A stretch of DNA of 64,000 nt from Burkholderiales bacterium (GCA_947464185.1 CANHVY010000004.1:54462-118461), one strand, 5' to 3'. Positions 38,436-47,139 are shown, counted from the stretch's first letter. The notes: generated by a model not told the origin, from the sequence alone. Translations and numbers: made by a program.

Positions 38436-39650
38436 ATGACCCCAGGCAAGGTTTTGGTCGCCCAAGGAGGCGGCCCGACGGCGGTGATCAACCAGTCCCT
38501 CGTCGGCGTGGTGCTGGAGGCGCGCCGACAGCTCGGCGTGGAACGGGTGTACGGCGCCCGACACGGGGTACGCGGCATCGTCAACGAGGATTTCTTCGAC
38601 CTCACCCAGGAGACCAGCCACAACCTGGAGCTGGTGGCGGGCACCCCGGGCTCGGCGCTCGGCTCCACCCGCGACAAGCCGGACATGAAGTACTGCCAGG
38701 AGATCTTCCAGGTGCTGAAGGCCCACGGCATCGGCCACTTCTTCTACATCGGCGGCAACGACTCGTCGGACACGGTGCGCATCGTCAGCGAGGAGGCGAC
38801 GCGGGCGGGCTATCCGCTGCGCTGCATCCACATCCCGAAGACCATCGACAACGATCTGGTGGGCAACGACCACACGCCCGGCTTTCCCTCGGCCGCGCGC
38901 TTCGTGGCCCAGGCCTTTGCAGGCGCCAACCTGGACAACGCGGCCCTGCCCGGGGTGTACGTGGCCGTGGTCATGGGGCGGCACGCCGGGTTTCTGACGG
39001 CGGCCTCGGCGCTGGGCCGCAAGTACGACGATGACGGCCCGCACCTGATCTACCTGCCCGAGCGCGAGTTCTCGGTGGAGCGCTTCCTGGCCGATGTGAA
39101 GGCCACTTACGACCGCCTGGGCCGCTGCATCGTGGCGGTGTCCGAGGGCATCCATGACCACTCGGGAACGCCGATCGCCGCCCAATTGGCCCAGGACCTG
39201 GAGCGTGACGCGCATGGCAACGTGCAACTCTCCGGCAGCGGGGCGCTGGCGGACCTGCTGTGCGACGAGATCAAGGCGCGCCTGGGCTTGAAGCGCGTGC
39301 GCGGCGACACCCTGGGCTACCTGCAGCGCAGCTTCCTGGGCTGCGTGAGCGACGTGGACCAGCGCGAGGCGCGCGAGGTGGGCGAGAAAGCGGTGCAGTA
39401 CGGCTTCTGGAGCGGCCGCGACGGCTCTGTGGCCATCCGCCGCACGGGGCACTACGCCGCAGACTACACGCTGCTGCCGCTGGCCGAGGTGGCCGGCCGC
39501 ACGCGCACCATGGAAGACGCCTTCATCGCGCCGTCGGGCACTGACGTGACCGATGCCTTCCGGCTGTACCTGCGGCCGCTGCTGGGCTCGGGCATGCCCG
39601 ATGCCTACCGGCTGCGGCCCAACACGGTGGCCAAGGTCTTGAAGCCTTGA
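38436..39650 (+). CDS. 6-phosphofructokinase, probably pyrophosphate-dependent
   Basis: 404 residues. It phosphorylates fructose 6-phosphate in glycolysis, or works in reverse when PPi is the donor. Donor-site residues point to PPi: the loop reads GGNDSSDT (Asp where ATP enzymes have Gly) and the catalytic block is IPKTIDNDLVGNDHTPGF, with Lys where ATP enzymes have Gly (PGTIDND). The substrate region MGRHAGFLTAASALG is also typical. The ATG at 38436 (MTPGKVLVAQGGGPT) has GGAG upstream; the frame is open to 38394. It is monocistronic and convergent with panE. Confidence 0.9.
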   Translation: MTPGKVLVAQGGGPTAVINQSLVGVVLEARRQLGVERVYGARHGVRGIVNEDFFDLTQETSHNLELVAGTPGSALGSTRDKPDMKYCQEIFQVLKAHGIGHFFYIGGNDSSDTVRIVSEEATRAGYPLRCIHIPKTIDNDLVGNDHTPGFPSAARFVAQAFAGANLDNAALPGVYVAVVMGRHAGFLTAASALGRKYDDDGPHLIYLPEREFSVERFLADVKATYDRLGRCIVAVSEGIHDHSGTPIAAQLAQDLERDAHGNVQLSGSGALADLLCDEIKARLGLKRVRGDTLGYLQRSFLGCVSDVDQREAREVGEKAVQYGFWSGRDGSVAIRRTGHYAADYTLLPLAEVAGRTRTMEDAFIAPSGTDVTDAFRLYLRPLLGSGMPDAYRLRPNTVAKVLKP

Positions 39651-39697
39651 CGCCGTGAGGCGCGCGTCAGGCGAGCATCAGGCGCGCATCAGGCGCG

Positions 39698-39725
39698 TCA
39701 GCCCGGTCGTGTCAGCCCGGTCGTG
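39698..39725. repeat. Two tandem 14-bp units between the phosphofructokinase and panE genes
   Basis: TCAGCCCGGTCGTG occurs twice in direct tandem (39698-39711, 39712-39725), ending exactly at the panE stop codon. Just upstream, 39661-39697 carries several GCATCAGGCGC-like units. The whole 66-base convergent spacer is therefore made of short repeats, probably from replication slippage. No terminator hairpin was recognised. Confidence 0.75.
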
Positions 39726-40736
39726 TCAGGCCAGGGGCGTCACCGCCAGGCGGCCACGCTGCGCCTGCACGGTTTGTCCTAGCAACTTGGTGACAGCGTA
39801 GATCGCCTCGATGGTGGGCGTGGGGGTCTCGGTGATGCGGCCCAGCTCCACCACGGCGCCCACCAGCGCCTCCAGCTCCAGGGCGCGGCCGGCCTCCACG
39901 TCCTGCAGCATGCTGGTCTTGTGCGCACCCACCGCCTGGGCACCGGCCAGGCGCTGCTCCAGGCTGATACGGAACTGCACGCCCAGGCGTTCGGCCACGG
40001 CCTTGGCCTCGGTCATCATGCGCGCGGCCAGATCGCGCGTGGGCGCGAAGGTGCAGATCTGCTCCAGCGTGGCGTGCGTGAGGGCGCTGATGGGGTTGAA
40101 GGTCAGGTTGCCCCACAGCTTGACCCAGATCTCGCCGCGGATGTCCTTGCTGACCGGGGCCTTGAAGCCGGCGTTCATCAGCGCCTTGGAGAGTTGCTCG
40201 ACGCGCTCGCTGCGCGAGCCGTCGGGCTCGCCCAGCGTGAAGCGGTTGCCCTCGATCACCTTCACCACGCCCGGGGCCACGAGTTCGGCGGCCGGATAGA
40301 CCACGCTGCCGATCACGCGCTCGGGCTCGATGTGCGCGGCGATCACCCCCTCCGGGTCCACCGCCTCGATGGCGCGCCCCTCCCACGGGCCGGCCAGTTG
40401 GTGGAAGTACCACCAGGGCACGCCGTTGATCATGGTCACCACCGTGGTGCGCGGGCCGAACAGGCCACGCAGGTCGGGCAGCAGGTCGCGCACTTGGTGA
40501 GCCTTGACGGTGAGCAGCACGGCGTCCTGCGGTCCGGCATCGGCGTAGCGTTGCACGGCCCGCACGGCCGGGGCGTGCAGCTCGCTGCCGTCCTCCTGGA
40601 TGAGGCGGAAGCCGTGGGCGTTGATGGCCTCCAGGTTGCGGTTGCGAGCGATGAAGGTGACCTCCTCGCCCGCGGCCGACAACCTGGCCCCCAGGTAGCC
40701 GCCGATGGCGCCGGCTCCGACGATGGCAATCTTCAT
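39726..40736 (-). CDS. panE: 2-dehydropantoate 2-reductase
   Basis: 336 residues. NADPH-binding N-terminus MKIAIVGAGAIGGYLGARL; ketopantoate reductase blocks VLLTVKAHQV, KLWGNLTFNPISALTHATLEQIC (with the catalytic Lys) and the C-terminal HKTSMLQDVEAGRALELEALVGAVVELG. PanE makes pantoate for coenzyme A. However, family members also occur as generic 2-oxoacid reductases in catabolic clusters. This one follows the tctCBA transporter by 39 bases, so a role in using the transported acid is also possible. Confidence 0.88.
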   Translation of the reverse strand: MKIAIVGAGAIGGYLGARLSAAGEEVTFIARNRNLEAINAHGFRLIQEDGSELHAPAVRAVQRYADAGPQDAVLLTVKAHQVRDLLPDLRGLFGPRTTVVTMINGVPWWYFHQLAGPWEGRAIEAVDPEGVIAAHIEPERVIGSVVYPAAELVAPGVVKVIEGNRFTLGEPDGSRSERVEQLSKALMNAGFKAPVSKDIRGEIWVKLWGNLTFNPISALTHATLEQICTFAPTRDLAARMMTEAKAVAERLGVQFRISLEQRLAGAQAVGAHKTSMLQDVEAGRALELEALVGAVVELGRITETPTPTIEAIYAVTKLLGQTVQAQRGRLAVTPLA

Positions 40737-40775
40737 GAACTCAGGATCCTTGTGCAGAAGTGAGGGTCAGTGCGC

Positions 40776-42296
40776 TCAGGCGGCCGGGCCTGTGGATGCG
40801 GCCGCTGGGGCCCGCAACGCGCGCCGCAGCGCCCCGAAAGCCGGCCACACCAGCATCAGCACGGCCAGGCCGGCGATGCTGCCCACCAGCGGATTGCTCC
40901 AGAAGATGGTCAGCGAGCCCTGGCTCAGCAACATGGACTGCCGGAAGCTGGACTCTGCCATGTCGCCCAGCACCAGGGCCAGCACCAGCGGTGCCAGAGG
41001 GTACTTCAGCTTCTTGAACAGGTAGCCCACCACGCCGAACACCAGCATCATCGTCACATCGAGGAACGAGGAGTGCACGGTGTAGGCCCCCACCGCGCAC
41101 ACCATGATGATGACCGGCCCCATGATGGAGAACGGTATGCGCAGGATGGCCGCCCACCAGGGCACGGTGGTCAGCACCACGATCAGGCCGACCACGTTGC
41201 CCACGTACATGCTGGCGATGAGGCCCCAGACGAACTCCTTCTGCTCCACGAAGAGCATGGGCCCGGGCTGCAGGCCCCAGATCAGCAGGCCGCCCAGCAG
41301 CACCGCCGCCGTGGGTGAGCCGGGGATGCCCAGCGTCAGCATGGGCAGCAGCGCGGCGGTGCCCGCGGCGTGCGCTGCGGTCTCGGGCGCCACCACGCCC
41401 TCGATGCGGCCCTTGCCGAAGCTGTCCGGATCTTTCGACATGCGCCGGGCCATGCCGTAGCTCATGAACGAGGCCGGGGTGGCGCCGCCGGGCGTCACGC
41501 CCATCCAGCAGCCCACCAGGGTGCTGCGAAGGAACAGCTTCCAGTGGTTCAGCAGCTCCTTCCAGGTCTGCAGCACGGTGCCGAAGGTGATGCGCGCGCT
41601 GCGGCCCTTGAAGGACAGGCCTTCCTCCATGGTCTGCAGGATCTCGCCGATGCCGAACAGGCCGATGACTGCGATCAGGAAGTCAAAGCCCTTGAGCAGT
41701 TCCGGGAAGCCGAAGGTCATGCGCAGCTGGCCGGTCACCGAGTCCATGCCCACGGCGGCCAGGGCAAATCCCAGCATCATGGCCGCGAGCGTCTTGGCTG
41801 CGGGCTCCTTGCTCATGCCGATGAAGCTGCAGAAGGTCAGCAACTGCACCGCAAAGAACTCGGGCGGGCCGAACTTGAGCGCGAACTGCGCCACCAGCGG
41901 GGCCAGGAAGGTGATCATGGCCACGGCGAAGATGGCGCCCACGAAGCTGGAGGTGAAAGCCGCCGTGAGGGCCTGCGCCGCGCGCCCCTGCTGCGCCATG
42001 GGGTAGCCGTCGAAGGTGGTGGCCACGCTCCAGGGCTCGCCCGGGATGTTGAACAGGATGGAGGTGATGGCCCCGCCGAACAGTGCACCCCAGTAGATGC
42101 AGCTCAGCATGATGATGGCCGAGGTGGGGTTCATGCCGAAGGTCAGCGGCAGCAGGATGGCCACGCCGTTGGCGCCGCCCAGCCCGGGCAGCACGCCGAT
42201 CAGCACGCCCAGGGTCAGGCCGATCAGCATGAAGCCGAGGTTTTGCCACCCCAGCGCCACGCCGAAGCCCTGGATCAGGCTCTGGATTTCTTCCAT
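40776..42296 (-). CDS. tctA: Tripartite tricarboxylate transporter large permease TctA
   Basis: 506 residues with many hydrophobic helices. The TctA signature appears at LIGVLPGLGGANGVAILLPLTFGMNPTSAI, followed by GEPWSVATTFDGYPMAQQGRA and the second half repeat VGCWMGVTPGGATPASFMSYGMARRMSKDPDSFGKGRIEGVVAPE. It forms the sodium-driven permease with TctB, fed by the periplasmic TctC. Order on the transcript is tctC-tctB-tctA, then panE. The substrate (citrate, other tricarboxylates or small acids) is not deducible. Confidence 0.93.
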   Translation of the reverse strand: MEEIQSLIQGFGVALGWQNLGFMLIGLTLGVLIGVLPGLGGANGVAILLPLTFGMNPTSAIIMLSCIYWGALFGGAITSILFNIPGEPWSVATTFDGYPMAQQGRAAQALTAAFTSSFVGAIFAVAMITFLAPLVAQFALKFGPPEFFAVQLLTFCSFIGMSKEPAAKTLAAMMLGFALAAVGMDSVTGQLRMTFGFPELLKGFDFLIAVIGLFGIGEILQTMEEGLSFKGRSARITFGTVLQTWKELLNHWKLFLRSTLVGCWMGVTPGGATPASFMSYGMARRMSKDPDSFGKGRIEGVVAPETAAHAAGTAALLPMLTLGIPGSPTAAVLLGGLLIWGLQPGPMLFVEQKEFVWGLIASMYVGNVVGLIVVLTTVPWWAAILRIPFSIMGPVIIMVCAVGAYTVHSSFLDVTMMLVFGVVGYLFKKLKYPLAPLVLALVLGDMAESSFRQSMLLSQGSLTIFWSNPLVGSIAGLAVLMLVWPAFGALRRALRAPAAASTGPAA

Positions 42297-42314
42297 GTCG
42301 TGTCTCCCTGCGGC

Positions 42315-42842
42315 TCAATAGCCGAACAGCGCTTCGAGCGGCCCCTTGGGCAGCGGTACCAGGAACCAGCGCTCGAACACGACAAACACCACCAGCGGCA
42401 CGGCCACCGGCACCACCAGCTTGGTGGCCAGCCGGTGCTGCCCATGCCGGTGCATGAACCAGCCGATGAGCAAGGCCGATGCCATGTACAGGCCGATGAA
42501 CTTGATGAGCGCGACATGCACCACCATCGGCAGCATCACCGCCGCCACGCTGCGCATCTGAGCGCGCTCGGCAAAGACTTCGATGCGCTGCCAGTGGCGC
42601 AGTTGCGTGAAGGTTGTCCACCCACTGGCACCCAGCAGTGCCAGCCCGATGTAGAACGGGAAGTAGCCCGCCTGGGGGCCGTCGTCAGCCCAGCCCGCGC
42701 CCACGCGAAGGCTGTCGACTATGACCACCAGCGCCAGCGCCATCAGCGCCAGCGCCACGCCCAGCTCCACCCAACGTGTGGCGATGGGGGCTCCCTCGGC
42801 GCTGTCCGTGTGGTCAGCGCCGCCGTCATGAGAGGTTTGCAT
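42315..42842 (-). CDS. tctB: Tripartite tricarboxylate transporter small permease TctB
   Basis: 175 residues with four hydrophobic segments (WVELGVALALMALALVVIVDSL; YFPFYIGLALLGASGWTTF; VAAVMLPMVVHVALIKFIGLYMASALLIGWFM; LVVPVAVPLVVFVVFERWFLVPLPKGPLEALFGY). The AGYFPFYIGL and C-terminal LPKGPLEALFGY motifs are typical of TctB. It sits 9 bases after tctC and 18 before tctA. Confidence 0.9.
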   Translation of the reverse strand: MQTSHDGGADHTDSAEGAPIATRWVELGVALALMALALVVIVDSLRVGAGWADDGPQAGYFPFYIGLALLGASGWTTFTQLRHWQRIEVFAERAQMRSVAAVMLPMVVHVALIKFIGLYMASALLIGWFMHRHGQHRLATKLVVPVAVPLVVFVVFERWFLVPLPKGPLEALFGY

Positions 42843-42851
42843 GGGGCCCCC

Positions 42852-43967
42852 TCAGTTGGCGAGGAAGCCGGCTTCGCGCATCAGCACGCGGTGCATCTGC
42901 TCGTTCTTGCCCAGCCAGTCGAAGTACTCCGGGCCGGTCATCACCGTCTGCTTGAAGGCGCCCTTGACCATGAAGTCTTTCCATTCCGGCAGCGCGCGCA
43001 CCTTGGCCAGCAGATCCACGTAGTACTTGAGCTGGTCGGGCGTCACGCCGGGCGGCATGAAGATGCCGCGCAGCATCAGGTACTCCACCGGCAGGCCGGC
43101 CGAGGCGCAGGTGGGCAGGTCGTTCCAGCTCTGGGTGGCGGTGACTTTCTCCTTGTACGGCAGTTTCTGCGAGTCCATCACGCACAGGGCGCGCAGCTTG
43201 CCGGCGCGCCAGTGGCTCTCGGCCTCGATGGGGTTGTTGACCGTGGCGTCCACGTGCTTGCCCACCAGCTGCGTGGCCACCTGGCCGCCCCCGCCGTAGG
43301 GGATGTAGGTCATCTTCTTGCCTGCGGCCTTCTCCAGCATCACCGTGATGATCTGGTCTTCCTGCTTGCTGCCGGTGCCGCCCATCTTGATGCTGCGGTC
43401 GTTACCCGCCTTGAGGGCGTCGAAGAAGGCCTTCGGGGTCTGGTGCGGCGAGTCGGCGTTGACCCACAGCACAAACTGGTCCAGCGCCAGCATGGCCACG
43501 GGCGTCATGTCGCGCCAGTTGAAGGGCACGGCGGTGCCCAGCGGCGTGGTGAACAGGTTGCTGAGCGTGATGACGATCTTGTGCGGGTTGCCCTTGTCGC
43601 CCTTGACGTCCAGGAAGGCTTCCGCTCCTGCGCCGCCGCCCTTGTTGACCACCACGATGGGCTGGTTGGTGAGCTTGTGCTTGGTGGCCACACCTTGGAT
43701 GAACCGCGCCATCTGGTCGGCGCCGCCGCCCGTGCCCGCGGGCACGATGAACTCGATGGACTTGGTGGGTTCCCAGGCCGCGCGGGCCTTGGGCGTGCCC
43801 AACAGGGCGGCGGTGGCGGCTGCTGCGGTGAGCAGCGTGGCCGCGAGGGCTCGCGCTGAGCGCTTGCAGGCCGTGGCGGCCATGGTCTTGGCCGCGCGGG
43901 CCGGAAGGGCCGAAAGGGCCGAAAGGGCGGGTGAACTCGTCGAGTTCGTCTTCAGGGTCCAGCTCAT
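42852..43967 (-). CDS. tctC: Tripartite tricarboxylate transporter substrate-binding protein (TctC/Bug family)
   Basis: 371 residues, periplasmic. A long N-terminus precedes a hydrophobic signal segment (ALAATLLTAAAATAALLG) with a probable AKARAAW cleavage site. The binding fold follows: IEFIVPAGTGGGADQMARFI, VVVNKGGGAGAEAFL, FGMP-type inner strands and GGTGSKQEDQIITVMLEKAAG. The first ~20 residues contain a small SALSALPA repeat encoded by GGCCGAAAG units, so the true start may be the internal ATG at the TMAATACKRSAR segment. Bug proteins are especially numerous in Burkholderiales. It captures the substrate for TctAB. Confidence 0.92.
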   Translation of the reverse strand: MSWTLKTNSTSSPALSALSALPARAAKTMAATACKRSARALAATLLTAAAATAALLGTPKARAAWEPTKSIEFIVPAGTGGGADQMARFIQGVATKHKLTNQPIVVVNKGGGAGAEAFLDVKGDKGNPHKIVITLSNLFTTPLGTAVPFNWRDMTPVAMLALDQFVLWVNADSPHQTPKAFFDALKAGNDRSIKMGGTGSKQEDQIITVMLEKAAGKKMTYIPYGGGGQVATQLVGKHVDATVNNPIEAESHWRAGKLRALCVMDSQKLPYKEKVTATQSWNDLPTCASAGLPVEYLMLRGIFMPPGVTPDQLKYYVDLLAKVRALPEWKDFMVKGAFKQTVMTGPEYFDWLGKNEQMHRVLMREAGFLAN

Positions 43968-44144
43968 GTCGTCTCCTAGATTCAGAGGGAAGTCACATGC
44001 AGTGGTGAAAAACGCGGCCTTGCGGGCCGCGGGCGAAAAACGGGGCGTCTGGGTGTGGCGTCTCGTCCTGTGGGGATGGGGTGGTTCGTAGGGGCGGGCT
44101 GCGATCAGGTGGCCAGGTGAGGGCAGGCTCAGAGGCTCAAAGGC

Positions 44145-45665
44145 TCAGCCCAGGCCCAGCTTGGCCGCCAAGCCGATGCGCTGCAACTTGCCGGTCGCAC
44201 CCTTGGGGATCTCGTCCATGACGAGGATCTTTTTCGGTACCTTGAACTCCGCGGCGCGGCCGGCCACAAAGGCCTGCAGGTCGCGCTCAGTGGCGCTCTG
44301 GCCTTCGCGCAGCACCACGGCTGCGGCCACTTCTTCGCCCAGCTTGGGATGCGGCATGCCGAAGCACACCACCTGCGCCACGGCCGGGTGGTCCATCAGG
44401 ATCTCGTCCACCTCGCGCGGGCTGATCTTCTCGCCGCCACGGTTGATGATCTCCTTCAGGCGCCCGGTGAGGGTGACGTAGCCGTCCTCGTCCATCACCC
44501 CCTGGTCGCCGGTGCGGAACCAGCCGTGGGTGAAGGCTTCGGCGTTGGCCTTCGGGTTGCTTTCGTAGCCGGCGGTGACGTTGGGGCCGCGGATCACGAT
44601 CTCGCCCGTGCCGCCACGCGGCAGCAGCGTGCCGTCGTCGGCCATGATGGCCACCTCCGGGCCGGCGGCGATGCCCACGCTGCCGGGCTTGCGCACCGCT
44701 GGCGGCAGGGGGTTGCTGGCCATCTGGTGCGTGGCCTCGGTCATGCCGTAGCTCTCGATCAGCGGGGCGCCGAACACTTCTTCCATCTCGCGGATGACCT
44801 GCGGCGGCATGGAGCTGGACGAGCTGCGGATGAAGCGCAGCGGGTGCCGCGCGATCACGTCGGCGCTCTTGGAGGCGCGCGACAGGATGGTCTGGTGCAT
44901 GGTGGGCACGGCCGTGTACCAGGTGGGCCGCGCCTCGTCCATCCAGCCGAAGAACTTCAAGGCATTGAAGCCCGGCGTGCAGAACACCATGGAGCCGGCC
45001 GACAGTGGCGTGAGCACGCCGGCAATCAGGCCGTGGATGTGGAACAGCGGCATGATGTTCAGCCCGCGGTCCGCCCCCGTGAAGGCCAGGGTGCGGGCGA
45101 TGTGCTGGGCCGAGGCGCACAGGTTGGCCTGGGACAGCGGCACGATCTTGGGCCGTGACGTGGTGCCCGAGGTGTGCAGCACCATGGAGACATCGCCCGG
45201 CTGGGCCAGGCCGGGGTGCGCAGCCACCGTGCCGGGTGGCTGGGCGCATTGCAGCGTGAAGCTGCCGGCGCCAGCAGCCAGTTCGGGCACCAGCTCGATC
45301 ACGGGCACGCCCATGCGCTGGGCCACTTCCACCGCGGGCGAGGTGCTGCCTTGCTCCACCACCAGCGCGCGGGCTTTCAGGTCGGTCAGATAGAACTCGA
45401 ATTCCTCGCCCCGGTAGGCCGGGTTCAGCGGCGCGGTGGCAACGCCGCAGGCGGCGGCCACGAAGCAGGCCGCCATCTCCGGCCCGTTGGGCAGCACGAT
45501 GGCCAGGCGGTCGTTGCGGCCGATGCCCATGCCGTTGAGGGTGGACAAGGTGCGGTCCACCAGGGTACGCAGTTCGGCGTGGGTCAGGTCCTGGCGGCCG
45601 GGGGCGCCCAGGGCGGCCTGGTGGGCGGTGCCGCGCTCCAGCAGGCGGCGAAGACTGGTTTCCAT
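44145..45665 (-). CDS. Acyl-CoA synthetase, AMP-binding; resembles oxalyl-CoA synthetase
   Basis: 506-residue ANL-family ligase. ATP-binding P-loop LHTSGTTSRPKIVPLSQ, acyl-adenylate motif ESYGMTEATHQM, hinge HGWFRTGDQGVMDEDGY and C-terminal catalytic Lys in PKGATGKLQR. The substrate region GFNALKFFGWMDEARPTWYTAVPTMHQTIL resembles plant and yeast oxalyl-CoA synthetases (AAE3/Pcs60), so oxalate or another short diacid is a reasonable guess. No formyl- or oxalyl-CoA decarboxylase is in view. The ATG at 45665 (METSLRRLLE) fits; the frame is open further upstream. It lies 177 bases before tctC and behind a twin dyad operator. Confidence 0.87.
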   Translation of the reverse strand: METSLRRLLERGTAHQAALGAPGRQDLTHAELRTLVDRTLSTLNGMGIGRNDRLAIVLPNGPEMAACFVAAACGVATAPLNPAYRGEEFEFYLTDLKARALVVEQGSTSPAVEVAQRMGVPVIELVPELAAGAGSFTLQCAQPPGTVAAHPGLAQPGDVSMVLHTSGTTSRPKIVPLSQANLCASAQHIARTLAFTGADRGLNIMPLFHIHGLIAGVLTPLSAGSMVFCTPGFNALKFFGWMDEARPTWYTAVPTMHQTILSRASKSADVIARHPLRFIRSSSSSMPPQVIREMEEVFGAPLIESYGMTEATHQMASNPLPPAVRKPGSVGIAAGPEVAIMADDGTLLPRGGTGEIVIRGPNVTAGYESNPKANAEAFTHGWFRTGDQGVMDEDGYVTLTGRLKEIINRGGEKISPREVDEILMDHPAVAQVVCFGMPHPKLGEEVAAAVVLREGQSATERDLQAFVAGRAAEFKVPKKILVMDEIPKGATGKLQRIGLAAKLGLG

Positions 45666-45803
45666 GAATGACTCAATCGTCCCGGCTCGGTGGGGAGTCC
45701 GGGGCAGTGGAAAAAACCGGGATTGTCCGGCTCCTTCGGGGGAATCGGGAGGCGGAGGTCTCTGTCTCTGGACAGGAGGCGATGCCTTGGACGCTTCGCC
45801 CAT

Positions 45804-45837
45804 TTGTCTTGGACAACGAACAGTTTGTAATTGACAA
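45804..45837. promoter_or_regulatory. Twin 13-bp dyad operator upstream of the acyl-CoA synthetase
   Basis: Two near-identical palindromic sites, TTGTCTTGGACAA (45804-45816) and TTGTAATTGACAA (45825-45837), lie 21 bp centre to centre, two helical turns, so both face the same side of the DNA. They share TTGT-N5-ACAA, the shape of GntR/FadR-type operators. A -10-like TATGAT (minus strand, 45849-45854) lies just upstream, which would place both sites immediately after the transcription start, as for a repressor. No regulator gene is adjacent. The -35 box is poor. Confidence 0.6.
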
Positions 45838-45908
45838 ACCCTGACGCCATCATAGGTATTGACCCGGGGATTTCATCCCGCGATACAGAACGTTTTTCCG
45901 GATCGTGA

Positions 45909-47138
45909 TCAGGGTTTCCCCGGGGTGAGCCGATCGAAAGGCCGAGTCGACCGGTAGGCACCCGCGCGCTGCGGCTTGGCCAGCACCAATTGCCACAACT
46001 GCCCCTGGCGCGAGCGGAAGAAGCCGGCGCTGCTCAGCAGGTAATAGCGCCACATGCGCCGAAAGCGCTCGCTGTAGCGGGACTTGAGTTCCGGCCAGGC
46101 CGTCTCGAAGCGCGCGTGCCATTCCATGAGGGTGCGGTCGTAGTCCGGGCCGAAGTTGTGCCAGTCCTCGATGACGAAGCCGCGTTCGACAGCCCGCGCC
46201 AGCTCGCTGGCGGCGGGCAGGTGGCCGCCGGGGAAAATGTACTGTTCGATCCACGGGTCGGTGCGCCCGTTCGGTCGGTCCGTGCCAATCGTGTGCAGCA
46301 GGAACAAGCCGTCATCGACCAGGAGCCTGTGTGCGGTGTCCAGGTAGGTGGCGTGGTTCTTCGGGCCCACATGCTCGAACATGCCCACCGAGGCGATGCG
46401 GTCGAAGCGTCCCTGCAAGGCTCGGTAGTCCATGAGCCGCACGCTCACCGGCAGGCCTGCGCAGAGCTGCTCCACGTGGCGCGCCTGTTCGCTGGAGACG
46501 GTGATGCCGGTGACCTGGGCGCCGTGGTGCAGGGCGGCGTGGCGCGCCAGCCCGCCCCAGCCGCAGCCGATGTCCAGCAGCGTCATCCCTGGCTCCAGTT
46601 GCAGCTTGCGGCAGATCATCTCCAGCTTGTCTTCCTGGGCCTGGTCCAGGGTTCTGGCCTGGCCCCAGAAGGCGCAGGAATACACCATGCGGGCGTCCAG
46701 CATGCGCACGAACAGGTCGTTGCCCAGGTCGTAGTGGCGCTCACCCACCAAGAAGGCCTTGTCGGGAGCCTGGGGGTTGCGCCAGGCGGCCTCCAACAGG
46801 GCCCAGGCCAGCTTCAACCGGGCCAGACCGCCTGGCGGCTGGTCAGCGCGCAGCCGCAGCAACCGTGTGAAGAACTCGTCGATTTGCTCGCAGTCCCAGT
46901 CGCCGTCCATGTAGGCCTCGCCCAGCCCCATGGACCAGTGCCGCAGCACGCGGCCGAACAGGCGCGGGTGGTTCAGCTGCAGGTCCCAGGGGCGAGGGCC
47001 GTTGATGCGGATGTCGGCCTGTTGCAGCCAGGTGCCCAGCGCGTCCGGTACACGGGGGTGGGCCTGCAGGCGGGTGCGTGCGCCAGAGGACAAGGTCTGC
47101 ATGGGCGTCTGTATGTGCGTCTGTATGGGCGTCTGCAT
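45909..47138 (-). CDS. Cyclopropane-fatty-acyl-phospholipid synthase family methyltransferase
   Basis: 409 residues. The N-terminal Cfa domain (PRPWDLQLNHPRLFGRVLRHWSMGLGEAYMDGDWDCEQIDEFFTRLL) is followed by the SAM-binding fold: ERHYDLGNDLFVRMLD, YSCAFWGQARTLDQAQEDK, motif I MTLLDIGCGWGGLARHAA, FDRIASVGMFEHVGPKN and FLLHTIGTD. It adds a methylene bridge to unsaturated lipid chains, usually in stationary phase or acid stress. The first 13 residues consist of a four-residue repeat (QTPI/QTHI/QTPM) encoded by a 12-bp tandem repeat, so ATGs at 47138 and 47102 are both plausible starts. Confidence 0.92.
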   Translation of the reverse strand: MQTPIQTHIQTPMQTLSSGARTRLQAHPRVPDALGTWLQQADIRINGPRPWDLQLNHPRLFGRVLRHWSMGLGEAYMDGDWDCEQIDEFFTRLLRLRADQPPGGLARLKLAWALLEAAWRNPQAPDKAFLVGERHYDLGNDLFVRMLDARMVYSCAFWGQARTLDQAQEDKLEMICRKLQLEPGMTLLDIGCGWGGLARHAALHHGAQVTGITVSSEQARHVEQLCAGLPVSVRLMDYRALQGRFDRIASVGMFEHVGPKNHATYLDTAHRLLVDDGLFLLHTIGTDRPNGRTDPWIEQYIFPGGHLPAASELARAVERGFVIEDWHNFGPDYDRTLMEWHARFETAWPELKSRYSERFRRMWRYYLLSSAGFFRSRQGQLWQLVLAKPQRAGAYRSTRPFDRLTPGKP

Positions 47139-47139
47139 G
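47096..47139. repeat. 12-bp tandem repeat at the start of the Cfa-type gene
   Basis: Three full units and a partial one of TCTGYATGKGCG on the plus strand (47096-47107, 47108-47119, 47120-47131, 47132-47139). On the coding strand they encode the QTPI, QTHI and QTPM tetrapeptides and supply two in-frame ATGs 36 bases apart. The unit length is a multiple of three, so copy-number change would not shift the frame. Confidence 0.85.

Noticed and set aside
41370..43859. Plus-strand 829-codon frame opposite tctCBA
   Set aside because: His/Gln/Gly-rich antisense shadow; the minus-strand transporter genes carry all family signatures.
39726..45665. A complete oxalate degradation cluster
   Set aside because: Only the CoA ligase resembles an oxalate enzyme; decarboxylase and CoA transferase genes are absent.
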